DNA of 15,883 nucleotides, taken from Cyclobacteriaceae bacterium (lineage in GTDB: Bacteria; Bacteroidota; Bacteroidia; Cytophagales; Cyclobacteriaceae). The stretch's first letter is position 1. Each line of letters opens with the position of its first letter. Positions 1 to 6,777 of the stretch are shown here, piece by piece. The notes under the pieces were generated by a model. That model saw nothing but the letters and a program-made list of their open reading frames with translations. It was not told the DNA's origin and ran no database searches. The DNA is taken from assembly GCA_028279155.1 (NCBI GenBank), contig JANQST010000472.1, forward strand, positions 1 to 15,883. Reading direction: 5' to 3'. The translations under genes were made by a program, and so were the position numbers.

Positions 1-1106
1 ATCCCTTAGCTAATGAAGAGTCAATCGCTATGGAATCAGATGTTGAAGAGGAGCAAGCAAATGAATCACAAATCCCTCAAGAACAATCGGACTTTGCAAA
101 GGCTGACAGTTTGGTTAATGAACCAGAAGTTGAAATAGAACCAGAAACTATTGCCAGTAAAGACAAAGTTGAAGAAGTGGATCAATTGTCAAATGCTGTT
201 GCAACGGTTGAAGAACCTTTAACTGATGATACAGTAAGCGAAACATTGGCTGAAGTGACTGTTGCTGATTTTGCCGATGAAGATGAAAATGCGAAAGGTG
301 CCGGTTTTGCTGAAGAAGAAAATATCATTGCCCTGCAGACGGATTCAGAGGATATTGAAGTCGACTCATTTGCTGCAACACCTGATACAGAGGTTTCTAC
401 TTCTCCTCAAGTTCAGCCTTTAGTGGCGAAAAAAGCTGAGGCTGAAATAGACTCAAAGAAAGATCAACCTGCAGCAGCTCCTACAAGAGCCAGGGCAAGA
501 TCAGCATCCATTACTGATTCTGCCGCAAGGACAATTTCGGGAAATGTGACGGATGAAACTGGTGAATCATTGCCAGGCGTTAACATCGTGATCAAAGGAA
601 CAACCACCGGAACCACTACAGACCTTGATGGAAATTATCAGCTTGAAGTAAATGATGGGGCAAGCTTGACCTTCACTTTAGTAGGGCTTGAATCACAAGA
701 AATTGAGATAGGAGATCGAACCAATTTGGATGTTCAATTAGATGGTGGAGTCGCTGAGCTCTCAGAGGTTGTAGTTACTGGCTATGGAATAGAGGGACCA
801 ACAAATGAAACATACGTTCCAGCCAAACCCGAAGATGGTAGTACTTCTTACAAGAAATATATTAATGATAACCTCGTGTATCCTCCTCAAGCACTTGAAA
901 ACCAGGTCAAAGGAACGGTGGTTCTTGAATTGACCATTTCAACTTTGGGTCAAATCACAAATATTGAAGTAAAGAAAAGCCTTGGTTTTGGATGTGACGA
1001 GGAAGCCATCCGTTTGGTGCGTGAAGGTCCAAAATGGACTCCAGCCTCCAGAAATGGAATAGGAGAAGAAGATGAAGCCCGGGTTCGAGTGAGGTTTAGG
1101 AATTAA
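1..1106 (+). CDS. TonB C-terminal / CarboxypepD_reg-like chimeric protein (5' partial)
   Basis: The frame is open to the left edge (first full codon at base 3, reading PLANEES before the first ATG at base 30), so the N-terminus lies outside. Counting from that ATG, residues 1-165 are a Glu/Asp-rich, low-complexity stretch ending in an Ala/Arg/Lys-rich segment, a likely periplasmic linker. Residues 169-235 form a CarboxypepD_reg-like beta-sandwich (ISGNVTDETGESLPGVNIVI). Next comes a SusC-type motif, LSEVVVTGYG, which normally opens a TonB-dependent receptor plug. Residues 262-358 are instead a TonB C-terminal domain (YPPQALENQVKGTVVLELTI, then CDEEAIRLVREGPKWTPA). From memory, full-length Bacteroidota relatives carry a short cytoplasmic anti-sigma-like N-terminus and one membrane helix. 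That part would be off-window. The role is unproven: energy transduction to outer-membrane receptors or trans-envelope signalling are both possible. No transmembrane segment is visible here. Confidence 0.85.
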   Translation, partial: PLANEESIAMESDVEEEQANESQIPQEQSDFAKADSLVNEPEVEIEPETIASKDKVEEVDQLSNAVATVEEPLTDDTVSETLAEVTVADFADEDENAKGAGFAEEENIIALQTDSEDIEVDSFAATPDTEVSTSPQVQPLVAKKAEAEIDSKKDQPAAAPTRARARSASITDSAARTISGNVTDETGESLPGVNIVIKGTTTGTTTDLDGNYQLEVNDGASLTFTLVGLESQEIEIGDRTNLDVQLDGGVAELSEVVVTGYGIEGPTNETYVPAKPEDGSTSYKKYINDNLVYPPQALENQVKGTVVLELTISTLGQITNIEVKKSLGFGCDEEAIRLVREGPKWTPASRNGIGEEDEARVRVRFRN

Positions 1107-1107
1107 A

Positions 1108-1131
1108 AAATCCCCACAAATGCAGGGATTT
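1108..1131 (-). terminator. Intrinsic terminator of the chemoreceptor cassette
   Basis: The inverted repeat AAATCCC (1108-1114) / GGGATTT (1125-1131) has a 10-nt loop. Read on the minus strand, the stem runs into six T residues (1110 to 1105), as expected for an intrinsic terminator about 40 nt after the stop codon of the PstS-like gene. Read on the plus strand the T-run is short, so it may stop the TonB-like gene only weakly. It lies directly after, and in its T-run overlaps, the TonB-like gene's stop codon (1104-1106). Confidence 0.6.
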
Positions 1132-1171
1132 CTAACAGTTATCTGACTTACGTAAAAATCACTTAACTACT

Positions 1172-1603
1172 TCATTGCAGTGTTACTATTTTGCAATCTC
1201 CAATATTGTTCTGCGCAGAACTCGGAATAATTCCAATAGCACCATCAGTACTTGACACAAAGTCTATTACTCCTTGGCCGTCATTGAATTCATCAGGTGC
1301 AACTCCATTCCCAGAGAAGACTTTTTTCGTCCAGAAACTCTTAAACTTTCCTTTCTCCGTCGAGATATAATTCCAAAAAGCGGCGTTGGAGACCTCTGTA
1401 TAGGAAGGTTTAACTCTATCAAAATTTTTCCATTGAGTAGTGAATCCAAAATAGATACGTCTGATACTACTTTTACTAAGCGTCGTTTCGTCAACATTCT
1501 TATTGACAATAACTACAAATCCATCTTGTGCTTGAGCGGTGTTTGGCAACCAGGCAAGCGCAACGAGAAGAAGAATCGATATATAGTATTTGATATTTTT
1601 CAT
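1172..1603 (-). CDS. Small PstS-like periplasmic substrate-binding protein
   Basis: This 143-residue protein has a clear signal peptide: a Lys-containing start, a hydrophobic core at residues 7-19 and cleavage near AQA-Q at 25/26. The mature part matches the compact PstS-like binding-domain family: IRRIYFGFTTQWKNFDRVKP at 48-66, FWNYI at 76-80, FKSFWTKKVFSGNG at 87-100, and the GAIGII segment near 121-126. It is far shorter than a full two-lobed PstS (about 300+ residues), and no ABC permease or ATPase lies nearby, so a sensing or capture role is more likely than classical transport. It is the last gene of a minus-strand unit, 30 nt after the porin gene. AAGGAAA precedes its ATG, one of the few purine-rich leaders in the window. 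The ligand is not readable from sequence; phosphate or another oxyanion is inferred from family resemblance only. Confidence 0.75.
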   Translation of the reverse strand: MKNIKYYISILLLVALAWLPNTAQAQDGFVVIVNKNVDETTLSKSSIRRIYFGFTTQWKNFDRVKPSYTEVSNAAFWNYISTEKGKFKSFWTKKVFSGNGVAPDEFNDGQGVIDFVSSTDGAIGIIPSSAQNNIGDCKIVTLQ

Positions 1604-1633
1604 TTTCCTTAATTATTACGTTTTCAACATCTT

Positions 1634-2743
1634 TTAAAAACCAAGAACAACAGCTGCCTGGAATTCTGAAAAATTCACGCCACTAAACTCATTGTTATTG
1701 TCCCCCGAAGAAATTCGGTTAAACTGAAGTTTTAAGAAGTAGTTATCATCAATCTCAGTATTCAGCCCGAAGCTTATCATGTTGGCCGTATCGTCATCTA
1801 TATCTTGATTTGGATCCAGGTATTCATACCGAACATACGGAGTGAACTTATCTCCTAAGCTGTAATATAGCATGGCTTCAAGGGCATTCTTTTTCAATTC
1901 TCCAGCTGCTGAAGGATCCGTTTTGCCGGTGATATATTCGAATTCAAGGCCCAAATCTTTATATTGGTATTCAGCATGGGTACTCCAACTCGAAAGCTTA
2001 GTTCTTTCACCAGTGTCATCCCCTAAGCCATCCAATTCTGTCAATCGATCACTATAGGTTGAGATCCCAAGCTTAAGACCCAGCGTTGGTTGAATCAATA
2101 ATCGAGCAGCAACTGCCTTTTCTTCGTTATCATCTTCTTCAAACGGATTGGTGTTCTCTTGTTCCCCATTGCTTACCTGTACATTGTATTCAAATTGAAT
2201 CTCATTCAGTGAGAAATTTCCTAGCACGGAAACACCAGTAGCCCAACGCGGATAAAATCTAGCATCACCACCAAACTTATCAGGCTTGTTGGTACTTAAT
2301 GGTTCTTTTACTGCTAAAAAGGCTGGTTTAGCCGTATGGATCTCATTGTAGATTCCGAAGGGAACAAACATCTTTCCAACACGGAATTTTAGCCAGTTAC
2401 GTACTGTATACTCCGGAAAAGCATATTCGACCGCTGCGTTTCCTCTTCCGTCCTCGGATGCCGTTCCATGTTCCCACGTAATATCTGTGGCAAATCTTAG
2501 TCTTGAAGTAACATCAACATTCAGCACAATGTCAATGAGGTCAGCATCAAATGAACCATTTGGATCACTCTCGCCCTCATTAGAGATCAAGTGCTCGTAC
2601 TCAAAACTCGAATATCCATTCAGCCTAAATTTATTGGATAACTGAGCATTGGTTGAATTTGCCAATAAAAAGGCAATACTAAAAAGTATCCCGCACCATA
2701 TAGTTGGAATACTCAATCGTTGTTTGGTAAAGTTTATTTCCAT
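1634..2743 (-). CDS. OprP/OprO-like outer-membrane porin
   Basis: This 369-residue protein has an N-terminal signal peptide (hydrophobic core about 13-30, cleavage near TNA-Q at 33/34). Alternating beta-strand sequence rich in aromatic residues and Gly follows to a C-terminal Phe (AAVVLGF), the usual terminal signal of outer-membrane barrels. Features such as LKFRVGKMFVPFGIYNE and the repeated girdle-like Tyr/Trp pattern fit the phosphate-selective porin O/P superfamily. The acidic segment NPFEEDDNEEK is likely an extracellular loop. The gene sits between the chemoreceptor (37-nt gap) and the PstS-like protein (30-nt gap) on the same strand, with no promoter-like element in either gap, so it is probably the middle gene of one operon. 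Selectivity cannot be told from sequence; the loops are acid-rich, which is not an obvious match for an anion-selective pore. Confidence 0.75.
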   Translation of the reverse strand: MEINFTKQRLSIPTIWCGILFSIAFLLANSTNAQLSNKFRLNGYSSFEYEHLISNEGESDPNGSFDADLIDIVLNVDVTSRLRFATDITWEHGTASEDGRGNAAVEYAFPEYTVRNWLKFRVGKMFVPFGIYNEIHTAKPAFLAVKEPLSTNKPDKFGGDARFYPRWATGVSVLGNFSLNEIQFEYNVQVSNGEQENTNPFEEDDNEEKAVAARLLIQPTLGLKLGISTYSDRLTELDGLGDDTGERTKLSSWSTHAEYQYKDLGLEFEYITGKTDPSAAGELKKNALEAMLYYSLGDKFTPYVRYEYLDPNQDIDDDTANMISFGLNTEIDDNYFLKLQFNRISSGDNNNEFSGVNFSEFQAAVVLGF

Positions 2744-2780
2744 AATTCTCTATTTTGATAGTGATAAAATTTTCATTAAG

Positions 2781-4466
2781 TCAATCGAATTTTTCGAACT
2801 CATCGTCACTGGGATTTCCGCCTAGGTCCACAATGATTCCTGAGCTGTGAATAGCCGTTCTTCGTTCAAGCTCCGTCTGAGTTGGCTTTTTTCTTGGTTT
2901 CTCTATTTCCTGCTGAAACCCTTCATCTACCTTTCCAACATCAAAAAAGTCAACCGTCGCTCTAAGCAAGTCAGCTTGTCCGGAAAGTTCTTCTGAACTG
3001 GACGACATTTCTTCTGAGCTAGCAGCGTTTTGCTGGGTTATACTATTCAGTTGCTGAATCGCGTTGTTGATCTGTTCCGCACCTGAATTCTGCTCCTCGC
3101 TGGCAAGATTGATGTCAGCAACTAGTTGGGCTGTTCTTTGAATATTGGGAACAAGATTTTCAAACAATTTCCCTGCGGTATCAGCAATGACTACACTTTT
3201 CTGACACAGTTCATCAATTTCTACTGCAGAGGTTTGGCTGTTTTCCGCTAGTCTTCGAACCTCAGCTGCGACAACAGCAAAGCCTTTTCCCGCTTCCCCG
3301 GCTCTTGCTGCTTCAACTGCTGCATTCAAAGCCAGTATGTTGGTTTTTCGTGCTATTTCCGAAATAACAGATACCTTGTCAGCAATCTGTTTCATTGAGC
3401 CAACCGTATTGTCGATGGCAGATCTTCCTTCCTCAACTTCTTCCACAGCTGTAGATGCAATTTTTTCAGCTTCTCTTGAATTGTCTGAGTTCTGTTTTAT
3501 GTTGGCTGCCATCTGTTCCATGGAAGCAGAAACTTCCTCGGAGGAAGCAGCTTGATCACTTGCACCTGATGAAACCAGCTGCGAGGAAGATGAGAGCTGT
3601 GAACTCGCTCTTGTAATTGTGTCAGCCCCATTGTAAACCTTGGTTACTATTCCCCGAAGCTTGTCAACCATGGTTTTCATGTTGCCATACAGGCCGATGT
3701 AATGACGTTCTCCAAATTTTATATTCAGCTTGCCAGATGCAATCTGATTTGCAATCTGAGCAACCTCTGATGGGTCTCCCCCTAGTGTTTTCATCACATT
3801 CCGGGTAATCAAAAACCCCATCCCTATTCCAATAAGACTCGCTAATACCATTAAAGAAATCATGACCGTCTTAATTGACTCGAAATAGGTATTCCTTTCC
3901 TGGATCATGGCCTCAGAATAGGTCTTCAGGCTCTTAGTGGTACTTTCCAGATTCAATAATGAACCACTGATTTTTGCAAAAACCTCTTCGTCATATATTG
4001 TTATTGATGAAAAGAGCGCTTCATCATCGTCATAACTCGACAGAGTGCCTAGCGCAGTTACAATTTTTCTTTCAGAGCTCAGAATATTATCAAACTCTTG
4101 AATCACAAATTCAAGGCTGTCGTGTATTTCAATGCCTGTCCAATCTTTATATAAAGTTCTCAGGTCATCTCTAAGGGTTGGGTAATCAGTATCAAGAATC
4201 CTTCTGAGTTTAGCTTTATCCGCATCACTTGGAAGGTAGATCCAATTGTTGGTTAAGCTGGCTGAGTTATCCATCGTATTGCTCAGCTGCTCCAGCTTAT
4301 TCAGAAAAGGCAAATATGTATTCGTGATCTTCCCGCTAAACTCCAGACTTTCCCGTAAAACGGAAACCCCATAAAAACTGCTTAATGCAGCAAGGAGGAT
4401 AACGATCGCATAACCTATACCTATCCTCTTCCCAATGCTAAATCTTTTAAAAATGTGTGAAGACAT
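2781..4466 (-). CDS. Methyl-accepting chemotaxis protein
   Basis: This 561-residue transmembrane chemoreceptor has TM1 at about 15-35 and a helical periplasmic sensor at 36-197, of four-helix-bundle type by length and pattern. TM2 is at 198-221, a HAMP domain at 222-274 and a long coiled-coil signalling domain at 275-510. The hairpin tip is textbook: IARKTNILALNAAVEAARAG (371-390), then EAGKGFAVVAAEVRRLAENS. Glu-rich pairs (SSEEVSAS near 308-315; SSEEMSSSSEEL near 483-494) are candidate methylation sites. The C-terminus is a flexible basic linker ending in an acidic-aromatic tail, DDEFEKFD, not the enterobacterial NWETF pentapeptide. It is first in the unit with the porin and PstS-like genes. 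The ATG is preceded by no Shine-Dalgarno-like sequence. Chemoreceptors are uncommon in Bacteroidota, so transfer from another phylum is possible. No CheA, CheW, CheR or CheB is in the window. Confidence 0.95.
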   Translation of the reverse strand: MSSHIFKRFSIGKRIGIGYAIVILLAALSSFYGVSVLRESLEFSGKITNTYLPFLNKLEQLSNTMDNSASLTNNWIYLPSDADKAKLRRILDTDYPTLRDDLRTLYKDWTGIEIHDSLEFVIQEFDNILSSERKIVTALGTLSSYDDDEALFSSITIYDEEVFAKISGSLLNLESTTKSLKTYSEAMIQERNTYFESIKTVMISLMVLASLIGIGMGFLITRNVMKTLGGDPSEVAQIANQIASGKLNIKFGERHYIGLYGNMKTMVDKLRGIVTKVYNGADTITRASSQLSSSSQLVSSGASDQAASSEEVSASMEQMAANIKQNSDNSREAEKIASTAVEEVEEGRSAIDNTVGSMKQIADKVSVISEIARKTNILALNAAVEAARAGEAGKGFAVVAAEVRRLAENSQTSAVEIDELCQKSVVIADTAGKLFENLVPNIQRTAQLVADINLASEEQNSGAEQINNAIQQLNSITQQNAASSEEMSSSSEELSGQADLLRATVDFFDVGKVDEGFQQEIEKPRKKPTQTELERRTAIHSSGIIVDLGGNPSDDEFEKFD

Positions 4467-4502
4467 ATTAGTGGCTCGTTTATAGTGGTGACAAATAATC
4501 GT

Positions 4503-4527
4503 CTGTGAAACTGGTGATACCTCACAG
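4503..4527. promoter_or_regulatory. Inverted repeat CTGTGA-N13-TCACAG upstream of the chemoreceptor gene
   Basis: Perfect 6-bp arms (4503-4508 and 4522-4527) are separated by 13 nt, 36 nt upstream of the chemoreceptor start codon. It could be an operator or the stem of a leader hairpin. The half-sites resemble CRP/FNR-type TGTGA, but the spacing (13 rather than 6 nt between the TGTGA and TCACA blocks) is wrong for a standard CRP site. A chance repeat of this size is quite possible. Confidence 0.25.
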
Positions 4528-4788
4528 CAATAAGATTATAATTTTCAATAACCGTCAATTGACAATTAAATATTTTCATTTCTTCCTGAATAACGTTTTG
4601 TTAAATTTCATAGCTTGGTTGATTTGGGCCATTAGCATTTGATAAAAAACCTTCCATCAAACGGTATTTATCCAAGTTTACGATTAAAAAATATTATTTG
4701 CAATAAACTGTTTCCTTTATTTGGAGTTTTAATCAAAAGAATTAAATTTAATTTATTGCACATACACGCTTTGTGTAAGTGTGAAAAT

Positions 4789-4806
4789 AATTATCAAGTG
4801 ATAATT
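4789..4806. promoter_or_regulatory. 18-bp perfect inverted repeat (candidate operator) before the MSP130-like gene
   Basis: AATTATCA (4789-4796), AG, TGATAATT (4799-4806) is a perfect dyad with 8-bp half-sites and a 2-nt spacer, ending 31 nt before the ATG at 4838. Its position fits an operator close to a transcription start or a short 5'-leader hairpin. No particular regulator family is assigned. AT-richness raises the chance of a fortuitous palindrome, but exact 8-bp arms just upstream of the start are notable. Confidence 0.35.
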
Positions 4807-4837
4807 TTATTTGTCCACCATTATTAAAAAGTCATTT

Positions 4838-6724
4838 ATGGAAACAATTCGACTCACAAAAATTAAATTCTTATTACCCTTTTTTTTCACCGCGCTTATT
4901 TGCTCCAATTCATTTGGACAACGAATTACTCTTGAAAAAATCTCAACGTTTAATACTGGATTTTTTGATGAAAGCGGTGCGGAAATTGTAGCACACGATC
5001 CCAACACGCAAAGGCTATTTGTCACGAATGGAGGGACGGATCAAATTGATATTTATGATATCTCTGATCCAAACACAATCATACTTGTTTCATCAATTGA
5101 TCTGTCTCCTTATGGAAATGGAGCGAACAGTGTGGCGGTCGATGATGGCCTTGTTGCTGTGGCTGTTGAAAACATAGACAAGCAGTCTCCTGGCAAGGCA
5201 GTATTCTTCGATACGAATGGAACATTTATTAGTCAGGTCACGGCCGGAGCACTTCCGGATAACGTAGTTTTTACCCCAAATGGAAGGTATGTACTACTTG
5301 CCAACGAAGGTGAACCTAATGATGATTTCACCATTGATCCTGAGGGTAGCGTCACCATCGTAGATCTTCGGTATGGCGCTCACAACCTTACTCAAAGTGA
5401 TGTGAGTCAGGTCGGGTTCACGGCGTTCAACAATGTTCCACTTGATCCAAGTATTCGCGTAAGCGCTAATCCTGGAAATTCAACTGTAGCACAGGATCTT
5501 GAACCAGAATATATTTCTGTTTCCAAGAATTCCAGGATCGCATGGGTAGCTCTTCAGGAAAATAATGCATTAGCTAAAATCAACATCAGAAATGCTCAAG
5601 TCATTGATCTTATTGGGCTTGGCTTCAAAGATCACTCCGCTCCTGGAAACGGGTTGGATGCAAGCAATGAAACCCCAGCCATTGATATTGCCAACTGGCC
5701 AATCAGAGGAATGTATCAGCCTGATGCCATGGCCAACTATCGCCGATGGGGTCGAGAATTTATCGTGCTTGCGAACGAGGGAGACAGTCGGGACTATGCC
5801 GGCTACAGTGAAGAAGTACGTGTCAGTGACTTAACCCTTGACCCAGCGGTCTTTCCTAATGCTGCTGCATTACAAGATGACATGGCCATCGGAAGAATGA
5901 AAACAACTATTGCCACTGGCGATGCAAACAACGATGGGCTGTTTGAGGAGATCTATACATATGGCGCACGTTCGTTTTCTATTCGCAAGGGCAATGGTCA
6001 GTTGGTTTTTGACAGTGGAGATCAGCTTGAACAAATCACTGCACAAGCACTGCCAGATGATTTCAACTCTACAAATGATGAAAATGGTTCTTTCAAAGAT
6101 CGAAGCGATGACAAAGGTCCGGAACCGGAAGCTGTTGAAATTGCTCGAATTAGAGGAAGGCATTACGCATTTATCGGATTAGAGAGAGTGGGTGGAATTG
6201 TGACGTACGATATCACCAACCCATACTATCCGTTCTTTGTGGATTACATCAACAATCGAGATTTCTCTGTGCCTGCAAATACAGAAGCTGCTGGTGACCT
6301 TGGCCCGGAAGATGTTTTCTTCATCAAAAGAAGAAACAGCCCAATTAATTCGCCCCTTGTAGTAGTAGCAAACGAGGTGAGCGGAACGGTCACCATTTTT
6401 GAGGTTGAAATTAACAATCACTACTACGAAGCAGTTGATGAACAAGCACCTGACGCACCGGAGCCAGCAGAAAATGTGGTAGCTGAAGAGCAAGCCAGTG
6501 AGCCTGTTGATGAGACCTTGAACCCATTGATCTTGTATCCAAACCCTGTGAGTGCTGGTGTTTTACGTTTAACAGAAAGAATGGACATCACAATTCTTGA
6601 TTTGAATGGACGAGCTTTAATTACAGCTCAGAATGTCAATAGAATTGATGTGTCTTCGCTCAAAGCGGGTACTTACATTCTTAAAAATGCAAAATCGCAA
6701 ACGAGCAGATTCGTAATACACTAA
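4838..6724 (+). CDS. Secreted choice-of-anchor I (MSP130-related) protein with T9SS sorting domain
   Basis: This is a 628-residue exported protein. The ATG at 4838 is preferred over an in-frame TTG at 4811 because a proper signal peptide starts there (METIRLTK, hydrophobic core 11-22, cleavage near SFG-Q at 27/28). Residues 30-525 match the choice-of-anchor I beta-propeller family: FNTGFFDESGAEIVAHDP, LLANEGEPNDDF, ANEGDSRDYAGY, GARSFSI, FNSTNDENGSFKDRSDDKGP, FIGLERVGGI and VVANEVSGT. A DxNxDG-like loop at 362-367 (DANNDG) could bind calcium. An acidic Pro/Glu linker (about 530-563) leads to a T9SS type A sorting domain (564-628: LYPNPVSAG, then LDLNGRALI, SLKAGTYIL). The family is related to the animal biomineralisation protein MSP130 and is often annotated as 'mesenchyme-specific cell surface glycoprotein'. 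Its biochemical activity is not established. The product is probably secreted or attached to the cell surface by type IX secretion. Confidence 0.93.
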   Translation: METIRLTKIKFLLPFFFTALICSNSFGQRITLEKISTFNTGFFDESGAEIVAHDPNTQRLFVTNGGTDQIDIYDISDPNTIILVSSIDLSPYGNGANSVAVDDGLVAVAVENIDKQSPGKAVFFDTNGTFISQVTAGALPDNVVFTPNGRYVLLANEGEPNDDFTIDPEGSVTIVDLRYGAHNLTQSDVSQVGFTAFNNVPLDPSIRVSANPGNSTVAQDLEPEYISVSKNSRIAWVALQENNALAKINIRNAQVIDLIGLGFKDHSAPGNGLDASNETPAIDIANWPIRGMYQPDAMANYRRWGREFIVLANEGDSRDYAGYSEEVRVSDLTLDPAVFPNAAALQDDMAIGRMKTTIATGDANNDGLFEEIYTYGARSFSIRKGNGQLVFDSGDQLEQITAQALPDDFNSTNDENGSFKDRSDDKGPEPEAVEIARIRGRHYAFIGLERVGGIVTYDITNPYYPFFVDYINNRDFSVPANTEAAGDLGPEDVFFIKRRNSPINSPLVVVANEVSGTVTIFEVEINNHYYEAVDEQAPDAPEPAENVVAEEQASEPVDETLNPLILYPNPVSAGVLRLTERMDITILDLNGRALITAQNVNRIDVSSLKAGTYILKNAKSQTSRFVIH

Positions 6725-6746
6725 CTTGTTTTACTTGGTAAATTCG

Positions 6747-6777
6747 AAAGAGCCACTTAGTATTAGGTGGCTCTTTT
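6747..6777. terminator. Bidirectional intrinsic terminator
   Basis: A perfect 10-bp stem, AAAGAGCCAC (6747-6756) / GTGGCTCTTT (6767-6776), extends inward by T-G, T-A and A-T pairs to a 4-nt loop. On the plus strand it ends in TTTT and lies 23 nt after the stop of the MSP130-like gene. On the minus strand it begins within the stop codon of the LytTR regulator gene (6776-6778) and ends in TTTCGAATTT. It serves both convergent genes. Confidence 0.85.

Larger units (their letters stand above)
4467..4837. other. Divergent intergenic region between chemoreceptor and MSP130-like genes
   Basis: This 371-bp AT-rich region must hold the promoters of both divergent units, but no perfect TAnnTTTG element was found on either strand. 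One-mismatch forms (TTTATTTG at 4716-4723 and 4806-4813) occur on the plus strand. It contains several inverted repeats: CTGTGA/TCACAG (4503-4508/4522-4527), GTCAATTGAC (4554-4563), TTTGAT/ATCAAA (4638-4643/4656-4661), overlapping GATAAA/TTTATC (4641-4646/4667-4672), and AATTATCA/TGATAATT (4789-4806). A 62-codon open frame at 4639-4827 begins at TTG, is made of AT-rich filler codons and has no recognisable domain, so it was not called. Confidence 0.6.

Noticed and set aside
1172..4466. Complete phosphate ABC (Pst) uptake locus
   Set aside because: No permease, ATPase or PhoU is present; the binding-like protein is half the size of PstS.
4503..4527. CRP-type binding site
   Set aside because: Half-sites look like TGTGA/TCACA, but the spacing between them is 13 nt instead of 6, and use of such sites in this phylum cannot be assumed.
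4639..4827. 62-codon plus-strand open frame in the divergent spacer
   Set aside because: TTG start, AT-driven composition, no domain or signal recognised, and it overlaps the inverted repeats.
4811..4837. TTG start nine codons upstream of the MSP130-like gene's ATG
   Set aside because: It would place a polar segment before the clear signal peptide; the ATG at 4838 gives a standard one.
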